Notes: a model not told the origin generated them from the letters alone. Counted from the stretch's first letter, positions 8,800-17,143 are shown. The stretch is DNA of 64,000 nucleotides from Pseudomonas koreensis (GCF_025447595.1 NZ_JAOEJU010000020.1:1-64000), one strand, 5' to 3'. Program-made: numbers and translations.

Positions 8800-9432
8800 A
8801 TGCGCGCCATGCAAATATCCTCTGATCACCCGCTGCTGTTACGTATCGTCGACGACCTGGCCGAGCGCGGCTGGTCGCAGCAGAACATTTTCCTGCCTGC
8901 GGATCTGACCCGCGCGCTGGCCGCCGAGTGCCGTAAACGTGAGGCCGAAGGTGAACTGGCGCCGGCGGGGGTCGGACGTGGCCCGTTTTCGGAGATCCGC
9001 GAGGGGATTCGAGGCGACCATATCCAATGGATCGACCCCGGTCAGGCCGAGGCCAGCGACCGCTACCTGAACCTGATGGACGGCCTGCGTGAAGCGCTCA
9101 ACCGGGGCCTGTTCCTCGGGCTTGAAGACTTCGAGTGCCACTTTGCCCTTTACCCGCCGGGTGCGTTCTATCGCAAGCATGTCGACCGTTTCCGCGACGA
9201 TGACCGGCGCATGGTCTCGGCGGTGATCTACCTCAATGACGGCTGGCTGCCGGAGGATGGCGGGCAACTGCGCATGTACCTGGAGAATGACCGCGTTCAT
9301 GACGTACAGCCTACGGGCGGTTGTCTGGTGGTGTTTCTCTCCGGCGAAGTCCCGCATGAAGTATTGCCAGCCAGCCGCGAGCGACTGTCGCTGACAGGCT
9401 GGTTCCGCCGCCGTGGCAACGAGCCGTTCTGA
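8800..9432 (+). CDS. 2-oxoglutarate/Fe(II)-dependent oxygenase (P4H-like)
   Basis: 210-aa prolyl-4-hydroxylase-like oxygenase. The facial triad is visible: H-x-D in KHVDRFRDDD, the distal His in GEVPHEVLPAS, and the 2-oxoglutarate-binding Arg in SRERLSLTGWF. The middle segment MVSAVIYLNDGWLPEDGGQL is characteristic of the family. Two in-frame ATGs compete (8800 and 8809), with no strong ribosome site to decide between them. It is followed one base after the stop by the DUF523 gene, so the two are probably coupled. The target protein or small molecule is unknown. Confidence 0.88.
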   Translation: MRAMQISSDHPLLLRIVDDLAERGWSQQNIFLPADLTRALAAECRKREAEGELAPAGVGRGPFSEIREGIRGDHIQWIDPGQAEASDRYLNLMDGLREALNRGLFLGLEDFECHFALYPPGAFYRKHVDRFRDDDRRMVSAVIYLNDGWLPEDGGQLRMYLENDRVHDVQPTGGCLVVFLSGEVPHEVLPASRERLSLTGWFRRRGNEPF

Positions 9433-9433
9433 G

Positions 9434-9919
9434 ATGCACAGGATTCTGGTCAGTCGCTGCCTGCTGGGTCACCGCGTGCGTTACGACGGTGGGGCCAGCG
9501 GGCCGTTCGATCTGTTGGAACAGTGGATCAGCGAAGGCCGGGTAGTACCGCTGTGCCCGGAAGTCGCCGGTGGTTTGCCGACGCCGCGAGCGGCGGCAGA
9601 GATTCCGGGCGGGCAGGGCAGCGAAGTGCTGGACGGACTCGCTTCAGTAATCACCACCGAGGGTGAAGACGTCAGCGCACAGTTTCTCGACGGCGCGCGG
9701 CAGGCGCTGGCGTTGGTGCAAAAGCACGGGATTCGGGTGGCGGTGCTCAAGGCCAACAGCCCTTCGTGCGGGAATCTGTTGACCTATGACGGGACGTTCA
9801 GTGGGGTGAAGGTCAGCGGCGAGGGCGTTACCGCCGCGTTGCTCAAGCGCCATGGCGTGCAGGTCTTCAGCGAGCTCGAGCTGCCGCAGGCTGCACAAGC
9901 GCTGATACAACTCGACTAA
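9434..9919 (+). CDS. DUF523 family protein
   Basis: 161-aa cytosolic protein with the complete DUF523 motif set: VSRCLLGHRVRYDG at the N-terminus, LCPEVAGGLPTPR near residue 42, and KANSPSCGNL near residue 112. The conserved cysteines and the CPE motif suggest metal or sulfur chemistry, but no reaction is established for this short form. The start at 9434 follows the previous stop by one base, so it forms a two-gene operon with the oxygenase. The gene ends near a REPIN. Confidence 0.88.
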   Translation: MHRILVSRCLLGHRVRYDGGASGPFDLLEQWISEGRVVPLCPEVAGGLPTPRAAAEIPGGQGSEVLDGLASVITTEGEDVSAQFLDGARQALALVQKHGIRVAVLKANSPSCGNLLTYDGTFSGVKVSGEGVTAALLKRHGVQVFSELELPQAAQALIQLD

Positions 9920-9936
9920 TCACACACCAACAACAC

Positions 9937-10025
9937 TGTGGGAGCGAGCTTGCTCGCGATTGCGTATTGTCAGTACCGATATTGGTGGCTGACAGGCCGC
10001 TTTCGCGAGCAAGCTCGCTCCCACA
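9937..10025. repeat. REPIN: two inverted REP arms
   Basis: Both arms are intact. The spacer of about 45 bases is longer than in the 72-base copies and includes GTATTGTCAGTACCGATATT. It lies between the convergent DUF523 and binding-protein genes. Confidence 0.88.
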
Positions 10026-10037
10026 TGGAAGTTGTGT

Positions 10038-10622
10038 TCACTTCAGACTTTCAGTGGCCTGCACGCTCAACCACTTCTTCGACAACGCCTCCAGCCGCCC
10101 ATCCGCCCTGATCCGCTGCAACGCATTCTCAAGGCTCGCGTGAAACGCCGGGTTGCCCTTCTGAAACGGAATCGCCAGATCCACCGGCGGCCCGACCTTC
10201 GGTTTCTCTTCAGTCAACGTCTGCACCAGCACCAACGGCCGGGGTTGCTCATCCTTTTTCGCCAGCAATTGTGCATTGACCTGCGTGTAAGGTTCGCTGA
10301 CGTCGAAACGATCCTTGAGCTCGGGTGTCAGTGCTATGTGGTTGAGCGCGACGTCGTACTTGCCGCTTTCAACGCCCTGGAGCAGATCGGCTTCGTCGGT
10401 GACGATGAAGTCGGCCCGCACATCCAGTTCGTTGGCCAGCAGTTGCCCAAGCTCGACCTCGAACCCCGTGAGCGTGTCGCCGTCCTTGAAATTGAAGGGC
10501 GGTGTATTAGCCTCAAGGGCTATGCGCAACTCGCCACGGTCGTTGACGTCATCAATCAGTTCGGCGTGAGCCAGAGGGCTCAGAAGGGGTAGCAGGCAGA
10601 TCAGGCCAGGCAGAAAACGCAT
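10038..10622 (-). CDS. Periplasmic amino-acid-type solute-binding protein, short form
   Basis: 194-aa exported protein of the SBP_bac_3 (FliY/HisJ) family, with a signal peptide (MRFLPGLICLLPLLSPLAHA). The first lobe is normal (GELRIALEANTPPFNFKDGD, TGFEVELGQLLANELDV, GKYDVALNHIALTPE, then YTQVNAQLLAKK). Most of lobe II is absent: the sequence passes directly to LTEEKPK and the C-terminal FQKGNPAFHASLENALQRI. Family members are usually about 250 aa, so roughly 60-70 residues are missing, without a frameshift. AAGGAG six bases upstream supports the ATG at 10622 over the in-frame GTG. No permease gene is adjacent. It may bind ligand differently, act as a sensor, or be a decaying gene. Confidence 0.78.
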   Translation of the reverse strand: MRFLPGLICLLPLLSPLAHAELIDDVNDRGELRIALEANTPPFNFKDGDTLTGFEVELGQLLANELDVRADFIVTDEADLLQGVESGKYDVALNHIALTPELKDRFDVSEPYTQVNAQLLAKKDEQPRPLVLVQTLTEEKPKVGPPVDLAIPFQKGNPAFHASLENALQRIRADGRLEALSKKWLSVQATESLK

Positions 10623-10675
10623 GGTCACTCCTTTGAAATCGATATCGGCCTGTTTTCCAGGCTCGCTTTGCTATG

Positions 10676-10722
10676 GTTGTCGAGTGCCTTCGACAACGAA
10701 TGGTCATGAAGTTGTCATGACC
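10676..10722. promoter_or_regulatory. Two adjacent perfect dyads upstream of the DUF4399 gene
   Basis: GTTGTCGA (10676-10683) pairs with TCGACAAC (10690-10697), and GGTCATGA (10702-10709) pairs with TCATGACC (10715-10722). Both are perfect 8-bp arms with 5-6 base centres, and they sit 4 bases apart between divergent genes. They could be operator sites or transcript hairpins. Confidence 0.55.
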
Positions 10723-10754
10723 GTGCGGATTTTACGGAAAAACTGGAGAAGAAA

Positions 10755-11180
10755 ATGAAAAGCTTTATGTCACGTGCAGCGTTGGCCGGTGTGCTGATGG
10801 GTGTTTCGGTACTGGCCAGTGCGGCCACACCGGCACCGAAGGGCGCCGAAGTGTTCATCGTTTCTCCCGAGGACGGAGCCACGGTTCCGCAGACCTTCAC
10901 GGTCAAGTTCGGTGTAAAGGACATCGCGCTGGCACCGGCCGGTGACGTCACCAAGAACACCGGTCATCACCATCTGCTGATCGATGCCAAGGAAATCGTT
11001 CCGGCCGGTTCCGTGGTGCCGACCGACGCCAACCACATGCACTTCGGCAAGGCGCAGACCCAGGCCGACATCAAACTCGCGCCGGGCAAGCACACCCTGC
11101 AACTGGAGCTGGGTGACAGCGGCCACATGGCCTTCGATCCGCCGATCGTGTCGAAGAAAATCACCGTCAACGTCGAATGA
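10755..11180 (+). CDS. Periplasmic DUF4399 protein
   Basis: 141-aa exported protein with a signal peptide of about 23 residues (ALAGVLMGVSVLASA). The DUF4399 core follows, as a small beta-rich domain: AEVFIVSPEDGATVPQTFTV, then NTGHHHLLID and DANHMHFGKAQT. The histidine clusters could bind metal, but no function is established for the family. GGAGAAG just upstream supports the start. A bidirectional terminator lies directly after it. The gene sits where PAO1 has a similar small gene next to serA (recalled synteny). Confidence 0.86.
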   Translation: MKSFMSRAALAGVLMGVSVLASAATPAPKGAEVFIVSPEDGATVPQTFTVKFGVKDIALAPAGDVTKNTGHHHLLIDAKEIVPAGSVVPTDANHMHFGKAQTQADIKLAPGKHTLQLELGDSGHMAFDPPIVSKKITVNVE

Positions 11181-11195
11181 CGTTCTTGCGTGCAT

Positions 11196-11226
11196 GAAAA
11201 AGGGAGCCCGAAGGCTCCCTTTTTTG
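11196..11226. terminator. Bidirectional rho-independent terminator between DUF4399 and serA
   Basis: AAAAAGGGAGCC - CGAA - GGCTCCCTTTTTT: the stem has A-runs and T-runs on opposite sides, so it works for both converging transcripts (DUF4399 plus strand, serA minus strand). Confidence 0.9.
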
Positions 11227-11241
11227 TCGCTCAACGCTTGA

Positions 11242-12471
11242 TCAGAACAACACGCGGCTACGGATGGTGCCGTTGACGTGTTGCAGCTTCTCTTGCGCCA
11301 GCTCCGAGTACTCGGCGTCGACGTCGATCACCACGTAGCCGACCTTCTCGTTGGTCTGCAGGAACTGACCGGAGATGTTGATGCCGTTTTCGGCGAAGAC
11401 CTTGTTGATCTCGCTCATCACACCCGGGATGTTCTCGTGGATGTGCAGCAGACGGTGCTTGCCAGGGTGAGCCGGCAGGGCCACTTCCGGGAAGTTCACG
11501 GACGATACCGAAGTACCGTTGTCGCTGTACTTGACCAGTTTTTCTGCCACTTCCAGACCGATGTTGGCCTGTGCTTCAGCGGTGGAACCGCCGATGTGCG
11601 GGGTCAGGATCACGTTGTCCAGGCCACGCAGCGGGCTTTCGAACTCTTCGTCGTTGGAGCGCGGCTCGACCGGGAACACGTCGATGGCGGCGCCGATCAG
11701 GTGCTTGTCCTTGATCGCAGCGGCCAGGTGATCCAGCTCGACCACGGTGCCGCGTGCAGCGTTGATCAGGATGCCGCCCTTCTTGATGGCGCGGATTTCC
11801 TTCTCGCCGATCATCCACTGGGTCGCAGCGGTTTCCGGAACGTGCAGGGTGACGATGTCGGACATGCCCAGCAGCTCGTGCAGGTTGCCGACCTGGGTCG
11901 CGTTGCCCAGTGGCAGCTTGGTCACGGTGTCGTAGAAGAACACCTGCATGCCCAGACCTTCGGCCAGAACCGACAGCTGAGTACCGATCGAGCCGTAGCC
12001 GACGATGCCCAGTTTCTTGCCACGGATCTCGAAGGAGTTGGCTGCGGATTTGATCCAGCCGCCACGGTGGCAGGAAGCGTTTTTCTCAGGGATGCCGCGC
12101 AGCAGCAGGATCGCTTCGGCCAGCACCAGCTCGGCAACGGAGCGGGTGTTGGAGTACGGCGCGTTGAACACGGCGATGCCGCGCTCGCGGGCCGCTTCCA
12201 GGTCAACCTGGTTGGTGCCGATGCAGAAACAGCCGACCGCGACCAGTTTCTTCGCGTGATCGAAGATCTCTTCGGTCAGCTGGGTGCGCGAACGAATGCC
12301 GATGAAGTGAGCGTCAGCGATCTTTTCCTTGAGCTGGGCTTCCGGCAGGGAGCCTGTCAGGTATTCGATGCTGGTGTAGCCCGCCGCCTTGAGGACGTCG
12401 ACAGCCGATTGGTGGACGCCTTCGAGAAGAAGGAACTTGATCTTGCTCTTATCGAGAGAAGTCTTGCTCAT
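11242..12471 (-). CDS. serA: D-3-phosphoglycerate dehydrogenase
   Basis: 409-aa cytosolic NAD-dependent enzyme that oxidises 3-phosphoglycerate in the first step of serine synthesis; this type also reduces 2-oxoglutarate to D-2-hydroxyglutarate. The Rossmann motif is GIVGYGSIGTQLSVLAEGLG. Catalytic regions include the Arg of NAARGTVVELDHL, the Asp/Glu region AIDVFPVEPR and the His of LTPHIGGST. A C-terminal ACT domain (residues about 335-409, LLHIHENIPGVMSEINKVFA) mediates serine feedback. Length equals the E. coli type. It diverges from the D-2-hydroxyglutarate dehydrogenase gene, which removes its by-product. Confidence 0.97.
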   Translation of the reverse strand: MSKTSLDKSKIKFLLLEGVHQSAVDVLKAAGYTSIEYLTGSLPEAQLKEKIADAHFIGIRSRTQLTEEIFDHAKKLVAVGCFCIGTNQVDLEAARERGIAVFNAPYSNTRSVAELVLAEAILLLRGIPEKNASCHRGGWIKSAANSFEIRGKKLGIVGYGSIGTQLSVLAEGLGMQVFFYDTVTKLPLGNATQVGNLHELLGMSDIVTLHVPETAATQWMIGEKEIRAIKKGGILINAARGTVVELDHLAAAIKDKHLIGAAIDVFPVEPRSNDEEFESPLRGLDNVILTPHIGGSTAEAQANIGLEVAEKLVKYSDNGTSVSSVNFPEVALPAHPGKHRLLHIHENIPGVMSEINKVFAENGINISGQFLQTNEKVGYVVIDVDAEYSELAQEKLQHVNGTIRSRVLF

Positions 12472-12563
12472 CTGCGTAAACCTGTATCCCGGAGAAAAAT
12501 GGCAGGAAATGGTCAACAGACATTGACCTTGACGACAAGAAAGCCGTCACCGCAGAACCGCCG

Positions 12564-12599
12564 TTGGGCACTGGCCTGCGGGGTCGGTATGCTAGCATA
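12564..12599 (+). promoter_or_regulatory. Probable promoter of the D-2-hydroxyglutarate dehydrogenase gene
   Basis: TTGGGC (12564-12569), an 18-base spacer, then TATGCT (12588-12593). The -10 lies in a perfect 12-bp palindrome TATGCTAGCATA (12588-12599). The position is about 80 bases upstream of the start, inside the serA divergent region. Confidence 0.5.
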
Positions 12600-12675
12600 G
12601 CCGCCCCGCTAATCACTCATTCCTGCGACGTGAAGCGTTCTCAGGATGACCATGAATTGTTCGAGAGTTCCGTCG

Positions 12676-14070
12676 ATGACCAATCCTGCCCTGATTGATG
12701 AACTGAAGACCCTGGTCGAGCCTGGCAAGGTCCTGACCGATGCCGACTCCCTGAACGCTTACGGCAAGGACTGGACCAAGCATTTCGCGCCGGCGCCGAG
12801 CGCCATCGTGTTCCCCAAGACCATCGAGCAGGTGCAGGCCGTCGTCCGCTGGGCCAACGAACATAAAGTGGCGCTGGTGCCGTCGGGCGGGCGCACCGGT
12901 CTTTCCGCCGCGGCCGTGGCCGCCAATGGCGAAGTGGTCGTGTCGTTCGACTATATGAATCAGATTTTGGATATCAACCTGACCGACCGCACCGCCGTCT
13001 GTCAGCCGGGCGTGGTCACCGAGCAATTGCAGAACGCCGCTGAAGAACATGACTTGTACTACCCGGTGGACTTCGCTTCGGCAGGTTCCAGCCAGATTGG
13101 CGGCAATATCGGCACCAATGCCGGCGGGATCAAGGTCATTCGCTACGGCATGACCCGCAATTGGGTCGCAGGCATGAAAGTGGTGACCGGCAAGGGCGAC
13201 GTGCTGGAGCTGAACAAGGACCTGATCAAGAACGCCACCGGTTATGACCTGCGCCAGTTGTTCATCGGCGCCGAAGGCACCCTCGGATTTGTGGTCGAAG
13301 CCACCATGCGTCTGGATCGTGCACCGAAAAACCTCACTGCGATGGTCCTCGGCACTGCCGATTTCGACTCGATCATGCCGGTGCTGCACGCCTTCCAGGG
13401 CAAGCTCGACCTGACCGCGTTCGAATTTTTCTCCGACAAGGCCCTGGCCAAGGTCATGGGCCGTGGCGATGTCCCGGCGCCGTTCGAAACCGACTGCCCG
13501 TTCTATGCCTTGCTGGAATTCGAGGCGACCACCGAAGAAGTGGCCAATACCGCCCTGGAAACCTTCGAGCATTGCGTGGAGCAGGGCTGGGTGCTGGACG
13601 GCGTGATGAGCCAGAGCGAAACCCAGTTGCAGAACCTGTGGAAGCTGCGCGAGTACATCTCCGAAACCATTTCCCACTGGACGCCGTACAAGAACGATAT
13701 CTCGGTCACCGTCTCGAAAGTCCCGGCGTTCCTGCGGGAAATCGACGCGATCGTCGGCGAACACTATCCGGATTTCGAAATCGTCTGGTTCGGCCACATC
13801 GGCGACGGCAACCTGCACCTGAACATCCTCAAGCCGGACAACCTGAGCAAGGACGAGTTTTTCGCCAAGTGCGCCACCGTCAACAAGTGGGTGTTCGAAA
13901 CCGTCGAGAAGTACAACGGCTCGATTTCCGCCGAACACGGCGTGGGCATGACCAAGCGCGACTACTTGACCTACAGCCGCTCGCCGGTGGAAATCCAATA
14001 CATGAAAGCGGTCAAGGCGGTGTTCGACCCGAACGGCATCATGAACCCGGGCAAGATCTTCGCGGTTTGA
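12676..14070 (+). CDS. d2hgdh: FAD-linked D-2-hydroxyglutarate dehydrogenase
   Basis: 464-aa FAD enzyme of the glycolate-oxidase-D / D-lactate dehydrogenase family. The PCMH FAD-binding domain has PSGGRTGLSAAAV near residue 76 and GSSQIGGNIGTNAGG near residue 140. The C-terminal catalytic domain has the metal and substrate motif WFGHIGDGNLHLNI and EHGVGMTKRDYL. The start MTNPALID at 12676 is preferred over the longer frame. In pseudomonads the product of this gene, divergent from serA, has been shown to oxidise D-2-hydroxyglutarate made by SerA, pulling serine synthesis forward. The arrangement here is the same. Confidence 0.9.
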   Translation: MTNPALIDELKTLVEPGKVLTDADSLNAYGKDWTKHFAPAPSAIVFPKTIEQVQAVVRWANEHKVALVPSGGRTGLSAAAVAANGEVVVSFDYMNQILDINLTDRTAVCQPGVVTEQLQNAAEEHDLYYPVDFASAGSSQIGGNIGTNAGGIKVIRYGMTRNWVAGMKVVTGKGDVLELNKDLIKNATGYDLRQLFIGAEGTLGFVVEATMRLDRAPKNLTAMVLGTADFDSIMPVLHAFQGKLDLTAFEFFSDKALAKVMGRGDVPAPFETDCPFYALLEFEATTEEVANTALETFEHCVEQGWVLDGVMSQSETQLQNLWKLREYISETISHWTPYKNDISVTVSKVPAFLREIDAIVGEHYPDFEIVWFGHIGDGNLHLNILKPDNLSKDEFFAKCATVNKWVFETVEKYNGSISAEHGVGMTKRDYLTYSRSPVEIQYMKAVKAVFDPNGIMNPGKIFAV

Positions 14071-14110
14071 TTGGCAATCCCTGATGAATCAATGAAGGCA
14101 GGAGTCGGTA

Positions 14111-14776
14111 ATGAGCTATCAGCACCAGTATGTCGACGGTACGCGGATTCATTTTCCGCTGGGGAAAGTAGTGTGCATCGGCCGTAACTACGCCGAACAC
14201 GCCAAGGAACTGGACAACCCGGTGCCTACCGAGCCGTTGCTGTTCATCAAGCCGGGCAGTTGCGTGGTGCCGCTGGAAGGCGGCTTCAGCATTCCGACCG
14301 AGCGTGGCTCGGTGCATTACGAAGCGGAAATCGCGGTGTTGATCGGCAAACCGCTGTCGACCAAGCCGAGCCGCGAAGAAGTGCTGGACGCGATCTCCGG
14401 TTTCGCTCCGGCGCTGGACCTGACCCTGCGCGACAAGCAGGCCGAGCTCAAGTCCAAGGGCCTGCCGTGGGAAATCGCCAAATCGTTCGACGGCGCGGCG
14501 GTGATTGCGCCGTTCGTGGTCGGCAGCACCTTCGCCGACCTGACCGACATCGGCATCCGCCTGACCATCAACGGCGAAGTGCGCCAGGACGGCAACAGCA
14601 GCGCGATGCTCAACCCGATCGTGCCGATGATCCAGCACATGGCCGGCTGCTTCTCGCTGCAGGCCGGTGACGTGATCCTGACCGGCACGCCGGTGGGCGT
14701 CGGCCCGCTGAACGTTGGCGATGAGATCGTGCTGGAACTGCCGGGCGCCAGTCGCTTCACCAGCAGCGTTCGCTGA
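14111..14776 (+). CDS. Fumarylacetoacetate hydrolase family protein
   Basis: 221-aa FAH-superfamily enzyme. The N-terminus has VVCIGRNYAEHAKEL, then LLFIKPGSCVV. The metal ligands of the fold lie in VHYEAEIAVLIGK (two Glu) and the Asp of APALDLTLRD. The C-terminal DVILTGTPVGVGPLNVGDEI is the usual oxaloacetate tautomerase / acylpyruvase signature. The length fits small FAHD1-type hydrolases rather than full fumarylacetoacetase. GGAG lies 8 bases before the ATG. It starts about 40 bases after the D-2-hydroxyglutarate dehydrogenase gene and is probably in the same transcript. Oxaloacetate decarboxylase or tautomerase activity is inferred. Confidence 0.9.
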   Translation: MSYQHQYVDGTRIHFPLGKVVCIGRNYAEHAKELDNPVPTEPLLFIKPGSCVVPLEGGFSIPTERGSVHYEAEIAVLIGKPLSTKPSREEVLDAISGFAPALDLTLRDKQAELKSKGLPWEIAKSFDGAAVIAPFVVGSTFADLTDIGIRLTINGEVRQDGNSSAMLNPIVPMIQHMAGCFSLQAGDVILTGTPVGVGPLNVGDEIVLELPGASRFTSSVR

Positions 14777-14794
14777 CTGCAACTCTGAGTAAAA

Positions 14795-14885
14795 CTGTGG
14801 GAGCGAGCTTGCTCGCGAATGCGGTAGATCAGTTAACGACGATGTCGACTGACCTGACGTATTCGCGAGCAGGCTGGCTCCCACA
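14795..14885. repeat. REPIN with one diverged arm
   Basis: The left arm is intact. The right arm reads GCGAGCAGGCTGGCTCCCACA, with two substitutions that weaken its own hairpin. It lies downstream of the FAH-family gene. Confidence 0.85.
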
Positions 14886-14918
14886 TTTGTTTTTGTGTGG
14901 CAGCTCGCAAACACATAA

Positions 14919-14945
14919 GGCAATCCGGCCATTTGCCGTTTTTTT
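14919..14945 (+). terminator. Weak terminator-like hairpin with T-run
   Basis: GGCAA (14919-14923) pairs with TTGCC (14933-14937), followed by G and seven T. The stem is short, so this is only a candidate terminator for the FAH-gene transcript, placed after the REPIN. Confidence 0.35.
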
Positions 14946-15039
14946 CACATCTTGTCCGGATAATTCCGTTCATTCTGGCGTCTGAGCCGGCCTCTTTGTG
15001 CTATTACCCATAGCCTGAATTTTCGGAACGCGTCCTTCG

Positions 15040-15963
15040 ATGTCATCTCAAACTCAGCTCAAACCTGCTCGCCGTTCACGCTTTGCCATGCGCTGGTATT
15101 CCTGGTTATTGCTGGTGGCCGCTGCCGTTTACGGTCTGGCATTCGCCATGCACTGGGATGACCGAGGCGTGCTATGGGTGCTGGAACGTTTCGAAAGCCC
15201 GGCCGAGAAACAGGAAAGCGTCTGGCTCCCGGACTACCGGGTGGTCATCGACGCCAAGCTGCTGCCGGGCATGGAAAAGGACGAAGCTTCGGACCTGTCC
15301 TATAACCCGCAGACCAAAACCCTGTTTTCGGTGATGGGAAAGAACCCGTTTCTGGTCGAGCTGACTCTGCAGGGTGACGTGCTGCGCAAGATGCCGCTGG
15401 TGGGCTGGAGCAATCCCGAAGGCCTGACGGTGATGGAAAACGGCTTGATGGCGATTGTCGATGAGCGCGAGCACATGCTCTCCATCGTCAAGGTCGATGC
15501 CGACACCCGCGAGCTGAAGCGCGACGATTTCCCTAAATACGACCTCGGCCCGTCGAAAGACCAGAACAAGGCCTTCGAAGCCATCACCTGGGACGCCCGC
15601 AACCAGCAATTGCTGCTGGGCGAAGAGCGTCCGCCTGCGCTGTTCACCTGGAAAAGCGACGGCAGCCAGACGCTCAAGGGCGACAAGCAGAAACTCGACA
15701 GCGACGAACTGGACCTGCGCAACCTCTCGGCCCTGTCGATTGACCCGCGCACCGGTCACACCCTGGTGCTGTCCGCCGATTCGCACCTGTTGCTGGAACT
15801 GGACGAGAAGGGCGAGCAGGTCAGCTTCATGACCCTGCTCGGCGGTTTCAACGGCTTGAAGAAAACCATTCCCCGCGCCGAAGGCGTGACCATGGACGAG
15901 GCGGGCACGCTGTATATGGTCAGCGAGCCGAATCTGTTCTACCGCTTCGAAAAGCAGAAGTAA
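15040..15963 (+). CDS. SdiA-regulated-type beta-propeller protein, copy 1
   Basis: 307-aa protein with one N-terminal membrane anchor (residues about 19-37, YSWLLLVAAAVYGLAFAM) and a periplasmic domain of the SdiA-regulated (YjiK-like) family. The conserved repeated blades include EASDLSYNPQTKTLFSVMG, WSNPEGLTVMENGLMAIVDE and LRNLSALSIDPRTGHTLVLS. The final PRAEGVTMDEAGTLYMVSEP leads to the ending NLFYRF. No catalytic residues are evident. It is followed by a paralogue on the same strand with the same ending (SEPNLFYVF), so the pair arose by tandem duplication. Function is unknown. Confidence 0.85.
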   Translation: MSSQTQLKPARRSRFAMRWYSWLLLVAAAVYGLAFAMHWDDRGVLWVLERFESPAEKQESVWLPDYRVVIDAKLLPGMEKDEASDLSYNPQTKTLFSVMGKNPFLVELTLQGDVLRKMPLVGWSNPEGLTVMENGLMAIVDEREHMLSIVKVDADTRELKRDDFPKYDLGPSKDQNKAFEAITWDARNQQLLLGEERPPALFTWKSDGSQTLKGDKQKLDSDELDLRNLSALSIDPRTGHTLVLSADSHLLLELDEKGEQVSFMTLLGGFNGLKKTIPRAEGVTMDEAGTLYMVSEPNLFYRFEKQK

Positions 15964-16080
15964 CTCCTCCGGCCGCAATTGCAGGATCGTGCAGTTGTGG
16001 CCAAAGGCAAGTGGCCATTAAGCTTCAGTTCAGACAGGCGTGATATTTCATCCGCCTGTTTTGATTCCGAGCCTGCCCGA

Positions 16081-16998
16081 ATGCGTCGACTTGCCCGTCC
16101 CAAGCCTCTATTCATCATCCTGTCGGTGATTGCCCTGATCGCGCTGATTGCGATCGGCCAATACATGCGACTGTTCGAGCGTGCCTGGTTCAACCTGCAT
16201 ACGCTCTGGCAGCCGATGAGCAGCGAGGCCATCGGGCTGGACCAATATCGGGTAGAGATCGAGGCGAAAGTCATCGACGGGCTGAACGACGACGTCTCCG
16301 CGCTGACCTACGATCCGGTGCGCAAGAGTCTGTTCACGGTCACCAACAAGAATGCCGAACTGATCGAGCTGTCGCTGGACGGCACGATTCTGCGCCGTGT
16401 CGCCTTGATCGGCTTCGGCGATCCGGAAGCGGTGGAGTTCATCAGCGCTGACACCTATGTGATCACCGACGAGCGCCAGCAGCGGCTGATCAAGATCCAT
16501 CTGGAGCACGACACCACGTTCCTCGATGCAGCGGACGCCGAGCAAATGACCCTCGGTGTGCACATGAGCGGCAACAAGGGCTTTGAAGGCCTGGCTTACG
16601 ACTCGGTGGGCAAGCGCCTGTTCGTGGCCAAGGAGCGGGATCCGATGCTGATCTATGAAGTGCACGGTTTCCCGCACTTCAATCCGGAAAAGTCCTACGC
16701 GGTACACGTCATCAATAACCCTAAGCGCGATGCCGGGATGTTCGTGCGCGATCTGTCGAGCCTGCAATACGACGAGCGCAGCGGCCATTTGCTGGCGTTG
16801 TCTGACGAGTCGCGGCTGATTCTGGAACTGGATGTGGACGGGCGCCCGTTGAGCACCCTGTCGTTGAGCGGTGGCCGGCAGGGCCTGAAGAAAACCGTAC
16901 CGCAGGCGGAAGGTATCGCAATGGATGATGACGGGACGTTGTATCTGGTGAGCGAACCGAATCTGTTTTATGTCTTCAGGAAGCCTGCGCAGAATTAA
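16081..16998 (+). CDS. SdiA-regulated-type beta-propeller protein, copy 2
   Basis: 305-aa paralogue of the preceding gene with the same architecture: an N-terminal anchor (LFIILSVIALIALIAIGQY), then YRVEIEAKVIDGLNDDVSAL, FGDPEAVEFISADTYVITDE, RDLSSLQYDERSGHLLALSD and PQAEGIAMDDDGTLYLVSEP. The ATG at 16081 is chosen because the anchor starts there; the open frame extends upstream only from a TTG. The gap from copy 1 is 117 bases, so one transcript is likely. The copies share blade order but differ in most residues, so the duplication is old. Function is unknown. Confidence 0.84.
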   Translation: MRRLARPKPLFIILSVIALIALIAIGQYMRLFERAWFNLHTLWQPMSSEAIGLDQYRVEIEAKVIDGLNDDVSALTYDPVRKSLFTVTNKNAELIELSLDGTILRRVALIGFGDPEAVEFISADTYVITDERQQRLIKIHLEHDTTFLDAADAEQMTLGVHMSGNKGFEGLAYDSVGKRLFVAKERDPMLIYEVHGFPHFNPEKSYAVHVINNPKRDAGMFVRDLSSLQYDERSGHLLALSDESRLILELDVDGRPLSTLSLSGGRQGLKKTVPQAEGIAMDDDGTLYLVSEPNLFYVFRKPAQN

Positions 16999-17014
16999 CC
17001 AACACCACAAAACA

Positions 17015-17106
17015 CTGTGGGAGCGAGCTTGCTCGCGATGAGGGTGTGTCAGTCGCCAAACATTTCGACTGACACACCGCTATCGCTAGCAAGCTAGCTC
17101 CCACAG
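17015..17106. repeat. REPIN with compensated right arm
   Basis: The left arm is intact. The right arm reads GCTAGCAAGCTAGCTCCCAC: two C-to-T/A changes are matched on both sides of its stem (CTAGC/GCTAG), so the hairpin is preserved. It lies between convergent genes. Confidence 0.87.
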
Positions 17107-17143
17107 GTTTTTCATCTGCCCACAAATATGTGGGCAGCCTGGT

